Shown: in pieces, positions 5,797 to 9,583 of the stretch | Layout: each line of letters starts with the position of its first letter | Position numbering within the stretch: the stretch's first letter is position 1 | Assembly (NCBI GenBank): GCA_002394535.1 | Contig: DGUG01000208.1 | Location: 1-9,583 of the forward strand | From: Lachnospiraceae bacterium UBA4316 | GTDB lineage: Bacteria > Bacillota > Clostridia > Lachnospirales > Lachnospiraceae | Length of the DNA: 9,583 nt | Reading direction: 5' to 3' | Made by a program: the position numbers and the translations under genes | Notes under the pieces: model-generated | What the model was told of the DNA's origin: nothing | Databases searched by the model: none | Seen by the model: only the letters and a program-made list of their open reading frames with translations

Positions 5797-6344
5797 CCGT
5801 ATGCATCGCATTCTTTGATCAGCCGGTCATATGTTCTGTTAAGAGCCTTGACCATTTCGGTGTCACCGCCGAGGCAATCGGGATGGAACATCTTCATAAG
5901 ATCTTTATATCGTTTCTTGATCAGAAGAATGTTATCCGCGCCTCTGAATAACACATCATTGACCTCTGCGGATTCAAGATCGTAACTCCGCGAGATTCGA
6001 TCCCGCAGCTGTGCTTCCTGGGCTCTTACGGAATTCTCTCTTGCAATAAGTGCCTGCCTGTCACGGTCAAGTTCCTCGAAACCACGCTTTATAACCTCGT
6101 GTTTCTGCTCGATCAGCTCTTCTTCTCTTCTGAGTTGTCTGCCTCTTACCGACAGATGCTCCTCGTATCTGCGGTTCTCTTCTCGGGTGTTCTCTCTCTC
6201 GTTCAGAAAATCCCTCTTTTCCATCTCGAGATCATGCTTTTCATCCCGAAGTCTGATGCTCTCCTTGAACAGCCACAACTTAAGTTCCTTAAGTTCCCCT
6301 TCTTCTGCTGCCTCAAGTCTTTCCAGCAATTCTTCAGTATTCAT
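5778..6344 (-). CDS. Coiled-coil protein with a C-terminal J-domain
   Basis: J-domains stimulate the ATPase of DnaK (Hsp70), which suggests a co-chaperone that recruits DnaK to a specific client; the client is unknown. The 188-residue protein begins with a long, highly charged coiled coil (about residues 1-120, rich in Glu and Arg, for example EMEKRDFLNERENTREENRR). A short C-terminal J-domain lies at about 137-177, with RYKDLMKMFHPDCLGGDTEM containing the essential HPD at 154-156. No glycine-rich linker or zinc-finger domain of classical DnaJ is present, and the J-domain is at the opposite end from DnaJ. The ATG at 6344 has AGGGG six bases upstream. The gene stands alone between comEC and its own terminator, which incorporates the codons of the final KRRRA. 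It might also be annotated as a hypothetical protein. Confidence 0.9.
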   Translation of the reverse strand: MNTEELLERLEAAEEGELKELKLWLFKESIRLRDEKHDLEMEKRDFLNERENTREENRRYEEHLSVRGRQLRREEELIEQKHEVIKRGFEELDRDRQALIARENSVRAQEAQLRDRISRSYDLESAEVNDVLFRGADNILLIKKRYKDLMKMFHPDCLGGDTEMVKALNRTYDRLIKECDAYGKRRRA

Positions 6345-6444
6345 TTATTTCCCCTTATTTGTGCGAAAAAGTCGCGCCATTAACTACAATAAGTGCAACT
6401 ACATTTAATAAGATACCATATATTGTAGAAAAATCCTATACCCA

Positions 6445-6474
6445 ATTTTATTTTCTTATGATTTTTATGATCAA
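6445..6474 (-). promoter_or_regulatory. Tentative promoter for the J-domain gene
   Basis: Read on the minus strand, TTGATC (6474-6469) and TAAAAT (6450-6445) are 18 bases apart in the 140-base gap after comEC. This would give a leader of about 95 bases. The gap is AT-rich and other boxes are possible, so this is a weak call. An imperfect hairpin GTGCGA/TCGCGC (6361-6377) sits just upstream of the ribosome site. An AAAGCG/CGCTTT pair (6473-6478, 6489-6494) surrounds the comEC stop but lacks a T-run. Confidence 0.28.
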
Positions 6475-6484
6475 AGCGCTGTAA

Positions 6485-8950
6485 TTATCGCTTTTCCATG
6501 TACTGTGTAATATGCATTTTATCACGATTGATCCGTATGATTACTTCTCCGCCTATGTCAGTTCTATAGATTTCGCTGTCAATCTCTTTCAGTCTGGCAA
6601 GGGCCTCCGGAGTAGGATGTCCGTATGAATTGCCCTCTCCTACGGATATAACGGAGATTTCCGGAGAGGCTTCCCTGAGAAAATCATAGGACGACGATGT
6701 ACGGCTCCCATGGTGGGCAACCTTAAGATAGGACACATCCGGAATAAATCTTAATATTTGCCGTTCGGTGTTCTCACTGATATCTCCGGTAAACAGTGCC
6801 GAAAAGTTCGCATAGTGGGCGGTTAATACAATCGAGGCATCATTGGCATCAAATGTCCCTTCCCAATTTTTCTTTGGAGCAAGGCACCTAATACGGAGAT
6901 CTCCAAGTTTTAGCTCATCGGATGAAGAGATCGTCATTACCTCACACATCCCTTTCTCCGCCGCCGCAAACAGTCGCTTCATATTCTCATTATCCGCTTC
7001 TTTCCTGTACGCTGCCTCAGAGATTACAACATTTTTTACGGTTATCCCGCATTTTTCATCCTCAAGTATCTCAAGAATTCCGTTCACATGGTCACTGTCC
7101 ATATGGGAAATAAAGCAATAATCCACCTTGGAAACCCTATTAGCCTTAAGTACGGGTACTATCCTGTACTTTCCTACCTGCCTGATATCCGTACTGCCTC
7201 CGTCGATCATTATTACCGGAACACTGTGTCCCCATATCAGAGCGCAGTCTCCCTGACCCACATCCACATTTCTGATCTCAAGTTCCTCTCTCTTACGGTG
7301 GTTTACAATAACTACAGAACATATGATCATAACCATAGTTATCATTAATAATGTTATTTTTCTTACCTTGTTTGCTCTTTCAGAACTTACAGTGTTGATA
7401 ACGTATGTGATTTTATTAGATCTCTCTATTGAATTTCTTGTGTTATCTTTCGAATTATGTCGACCGGTTTGGTTAACGGATTTTTGCAGCAGTGTTTTTT
7501 TATTTCGTTTTGAAAGTGCCATATTTCCAGCAAATACAGCCATTCCTGTAATAATGGCATACGTTATTAATTGCCATGTCTCCGGTTTTCCGGTGATGAA
7601 CAGATTTCCGGGAATTTTTGCAGACGTTTCACAAACAACCTCATAAAAATTTAAAATATAATGTGTTATTTTAAGTATTATCCACGGATTCAGGCCGCAT
7701 AGTCCCACTATTATGCCCAGGAATCCCGTGGCAAGCACCACACTCATAAGGGGGATTACCGCAAGGTTTATAACTACCGACCATACGGATACCTGCATAA
7801 AGCCGTTTGCCATTACCGGAAATGTAGCTATCATAACGGAGAGGCTTATGCATATGCCCTGATACATTTTACCGATGAATACGTGTATTCTGCTGCTTGA
7901 TTTTTCGTTCTCCTTTAGAAAACCGGCTTCTGCCTTTCCCAGAATCCGTGGGATCCCCTCAAGCACCGGATAGATGAAAGCAATCCCGACTATAGCCAGA
8001 AACGAAAGAAGGAAACCCGAGTCATATACATAATACGGGTTAAAAGCGAGTATGATCACGGCTGACCAGGCTGCGGCACAGATAAGGTCATAAGTTCTTC
8101 CGATCAGTATCGCTATGACAGACAGCAGGAACATGATAAGCGCTCTTACCGTTGATACGCTCATTCCGGTCATAACCGCATAAAATACGATCACCGTCCC
8201 GGATATCACAGCTGCACCTCTTTCTCCTATCCCGGTCTTACGGAGTAAGGATAGAAGGGCCAGTCCCACCGATGCAATATGAAGTCCGGACAATGCAAGG
8301 ACGTGACTGATCCCGGCAACCTGATACAGCTCCTTGATTTCAGTATCCAGTTCGCTCTTGTCACCAAGCGTCATTGCTGCCACAAGGCCGGCATCGTTTT
8401 CACTCATATTGCCTTGAAGTATGGCAGTTGCCATATCCCTGAGATTTCTTAAGCTTTCCTTTATAATGCTGTATTCCTGCGATACCCCCGTTATTCTGGC
8501 TCTCATTAACTGTCCTTCATACCCGCGCACAAGATAATATGTTCTTGAATCGAACATTCCCTCGCATCTTGGCATCTCAAAGGGTGCAAATACCCCTTTG
8601 GCTCTTAAGCTTGAGCCAAGCTTCGCATATTCGGTATTTGATTGTTCATCGGATAGTTTAAGAACTATTCCCTTTGATTTTTCCGGAAAGTATGTCTGAT
8701 CTGAATGGATGTCTCTTGATTGCTGAGATGATGAAATGCTTTCTGATTCGGTCTCAAAACTGACATTCTTAAGATAAACCTGAAGTGTACCATTCTTTTC
8801 CTGTCTGTCGGCAACAGTGCCTGTAACCGTAACGGTCTTCCCGTCTGCCGCATCAACGTCCCATGATGGCTTAGGCGCGCCGCCGGTAACCATATAGATT
8901 ATTACAAGGAAAAGGAGGCAGATAAGACATACCGGTCTTCTTACCGGCAT
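6485..8950 (-). CDS. comEC: ComEC/Rec2-type DNA internalisation protein
   Basis: ComEC forms the inner-membrane channel that carries single-stranded DNA into the cell during natural transformation. The 821-residue chain is of normal length. It has one N-terminal membrane helix (about 7-22), an extracellular OB-like domain (about 35-160, DUF4131 type), and a multi-helix competence domain from about 213 to 480, opening with HVLALSGLHIASVG (216-229). A hydrophilic linker covers 480-530, a further membrane helix lies at about 532-549, and a metallo-beta-lactamase-like domain starts at about 558. That domain has NVDVGQGDCALIWG, MIDGGS, the metal motif SHMDSDH (His616, Asp618, Asp620, His621), VAHHGS and SYGHPTPEAL. 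These residues match an intact, probably nuclease-active domain. The ATG at 8950 has GGAGG seven bases upstream. No frameshift or stop is seen. The toxin gene ends 43 bases upstream on the same strand. Confidence 0.96.
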   Translation of the reverse strand: MPVRRPVCLICLLFLVIIYMVTGGAPKPSWDVDAADGKTVTVTGTVADRQEKNGTLQVYLKNVSFETESESISSSQQSRDIHSDQTYFPEKSKGIVLKLSDEQSNTEYAKLGSSLRAKGVFAPFEMPRCEGMFDSRTYYLVRGYEGQLMRARITGVSQEYSIIKESLRNLRDMATAILQGNMSENDAGLVAAMTLGDKSELDTEIKELYQVAGISHVLALSGLHIASVGLALLSLLRKTGIGERGAAVISGTVIVFYAVMTGMSVSTVRALIMFLLSVIAILIGRTYDLICAAAWSAVIILAFNPYYVYDSGFLLSFLAIVGIAFIYPVLEGIPRILGKAEAGFLKENEKSSSRIHVFIGKMYQGICISLSVMIATFPVMANGFMQVSVWSVVINLAVIPLMSVVLATGFLGIIVGLCGLNPWIILKITHYILNFYEVVCETSAKIPGNLFITGKPETWQLITYAIITGMAVFAGNMALSKRNKKTLLQKSVNQTGRHNSKDNTRNSIERSNKITYVINTVSSERANKVRKITLLMITMVMIICSVVIVNHRKREELEIRNVDVGQGDCALIWGHSVPVIMIDGGSTDIRQVGKYRIVPVLKANRVSKVDYCFISHMDSDHVNGILEILEDEKCGITVKNVVISEAAYRKEADNENMKRLFAAAEKGMCEVMTISSSDELKLGDLRIRCLAPKKNWEGTFDANDASIVLTAHYANFSALFTGDISENTERQILRFIPDVSYLKVAHHGSRTSSSYDFLREASPEISVISVGEGNSYGHPTPEALARLKEIDSEIYRTDIGGEVIIRINRDKMHITQYMEKR

Positions 8951-8993
8951 ATGATTTCCTCCGAAGTATTATTGGCTGATAAAGCCTGATGAT

Positions 8994-9311
8994 TTATAAT
9001 CCCCTGATTATGCTTAAATAGCCCTGTCTTTGATCTGTAACAGCATAGATGGTCACGATTTTTTTGTCCTCATCAATCTTATAGAACACAAGATCCTTTT
9101 CAGTTATAAGAACTCTGTAGCCTTGCCTTTTAAGAACAGGATATCTCGGTTTCTCACCGATATATGGATTATCAGCAAGAGTCATGATAGATGATTCAAG
9201 TTCATCAAGTTTATCCAGTGCCGTTTCATTGTCAAACTTATCTGCAACATACAGAACTATTTTTCTTATGAGGGCATCCGCTGTATCAGTGCGGACGATT
9301 TTATATTTCAA
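8994..9311 (-). CDS. RelE/ParE-family toxin of a type II toxin-antitoxin pair
   Basis: Members of this superfamily either cleave mRNA on the ribosome or inhibit gyrase; the sequence does not decide which. The 105-residue product begins MKYKIVRTDTADALIRKI. It has the usual helical hairpin (about 11-47), the NPYIGEKPRY turn (48-57), and the beta-sheet core QGYRVLITEKDLVFYKID (63-80) followed by KKIVTIYAVTDQRQGYL. Candidate functional residues are Arg66, Tyr77 and Arg95. No ATG is present near the start. TTG at 9311 is preferred because the strong AGGAGG (9324-9319) lies seven bases upstream. TTG at 9317 would overlap the antitoxin stop as TTGA but leaves only one base after that site. It lies directly behind the antitoxin and 43 bases before comEC. 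The gene looks intact. Confidence 0.88.
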   Translation of the reverse strand: MKYKIVRTDTADALIRKIVLYVADKFDNETALDKLDELESSIMTLADNPYIGEKPRYPVLKRQGYRVLITEKDLVFYKIDEDKKIVTIYAVTDQRQGYLSIIRGL

Positions 9312-9313
9312 AA

Positions 9314-9583
9314 TCAACCCTCCTTAAGAATAGCACGGAGATCATCAAATGTCTCACTTATAGGAGCAACCCGACCATTTCTCACATCATCGTCAGCCTC
9401 CCCGAGAATTTCAAGAAGCTCGATCCTTGATTTCATGTTCTTATAATCTTCGTATGAAAGCGAAACAGTATCGCCTCTTCCGTTTACAGTTATAATAACA
9501 GCCTCATTGCCTTCCCTGCACTGTTTTGAAATCTCATTGTAGTGATTCCTTAGATCTGCAGAGGGACGGATTGTCTCCTGAAT
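9314..9583 (-). CDS. Phd/YefM-family antitoxin, N-terminus clipped by the window edge
   Basis: Such antitoxins bind the toxin with their C-terminal part and repress the operon with their N-terminal DNA-binding fold. Eighty-nine residues are visible, lacking only a few at the start. The N-terminal part IRPSADLRNHYNEISKQC is typical of the Phd/YefM fold, followed by the strand AVIITVNGRGDTVSLSYEDY. The C-terminal helical region, SRIELLEILGEADDDVRNG and then VAPISETFDDLRAILKEG, is the usual toxin-binding tail. The TGA at 9316-9314 lies two bases before the preferred toxin start. The promoter and operator must lie beyond position 9583, so autoregulation cannot be judged here. Confidence 0.9.
   Translation of the reverse strand: MQETIRPSADLRNHYNEISKQCREGNEAVIITVNGRGDTVSLSYEDYKNMKSRIELLEILGEADDDVRNGRVAPISETFDDLRAILKEG
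9319..9324 (-). promoter_or_regulatory. Shine-Dalgarno site of the toxin, within the antitoxin coding end
   Basis: AGGAGG is read as part of the antitoxin's final Lys-Glu-Gly codons. Its spacing selects TTG at 9311 as the toxin start. With a rare TTG start placed behind the antitoxin stop, toxin yield probably depends on antitoxin translation. Confidence 0.7.

Noticed and set aside
6473..6494. AAAGCG/CGCTTT pair around the comEC stop as a terminator
   Set aside because: The stem is only six bases with a ten-base loop and no T-run follows on the minus strand.
1..9583. CRISPR arrays, tRNA or rRNA genes, transposase genes and phage genes
   Set aside because: No regularly spaced repeats, cloverleaf-like segments, rRNA-like stretches or mobile-element proteins were seen on either strand.

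Overview
The window looks like chromosomal DNA of a clostridial Firmicute, most likely a member of the Lachnospiraceae. The basis is strong Shine-Dalgarno sites (AGGAGG, GGAGG), sigma-A-type -10 boxes, an AmmeMemoRadiSam cassette with fused B and A parts, a ComEC protein, and a Phd/RelE-type toxin-antitoxin pair of the kind common in gut clostridia. This placement is inferred from protein character, not from a database search.

Layout from left to right. Positions 1-1114 (minus strand) hold the N-terminal 371 residues of a methyl-accepting chemotaxis protein, cut by the window edge. The 248-base divergent region 1115-1362 carries a candidate mcp promoter overlapped by an inverted repeat, a second palindrome with a GGGACGGTTCT loop, and an extended -10 promoter for the rightward genes. 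Positions 1363-2723 (plus strand) are a two-gene operon: holA (DNA polymerase III delta subunit) and a small acidic coiled-coil protein that starts on the last base of the holA stop. This operon converges on a leftward operon (5708 to 2542) of three tightly coupled genes: an AmrB-AmrA (MEMO-AMMECR1) fusion, the radical SAM enzyme AmrS, and a secreted SGNH/GDSL-family hydrolase. The hydrolase reading frame runs through the intergenic hairpin and 182 bases into the antisense strand of the small acidic gene.

Upstream of the amr operon lie a coiled-coil protein with a C-terminal J-domain (6344-5778), whose last codons and stop form the ascending arm and loop of its own terminator, then comEC (8950-6485, DNA uptake channel). 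At the right edge is a Phd/YefM-like antitoxin (clipped at its N-terminus) followed by a RelE/ParE-like toxin that probably uses a TTG start. All genes from the toxin-antitoxin pair to the hydrolase are leftward.

The most interesting unit is the amr operon. AMMECR1, MEMO and their radical SAM partner co-occur across bacteria and archaea, but to my knowledge their bacterial role is not established. Here they are joined, with a 3-base gap, to an exported cysteine-rich SGNH hydrolase, which suggests a possible cell-surface or exported substrate. No CRISPR array, tRNA, rRNA or transposase gene was seen, and no gene-free stretch exceeds 300 bases.
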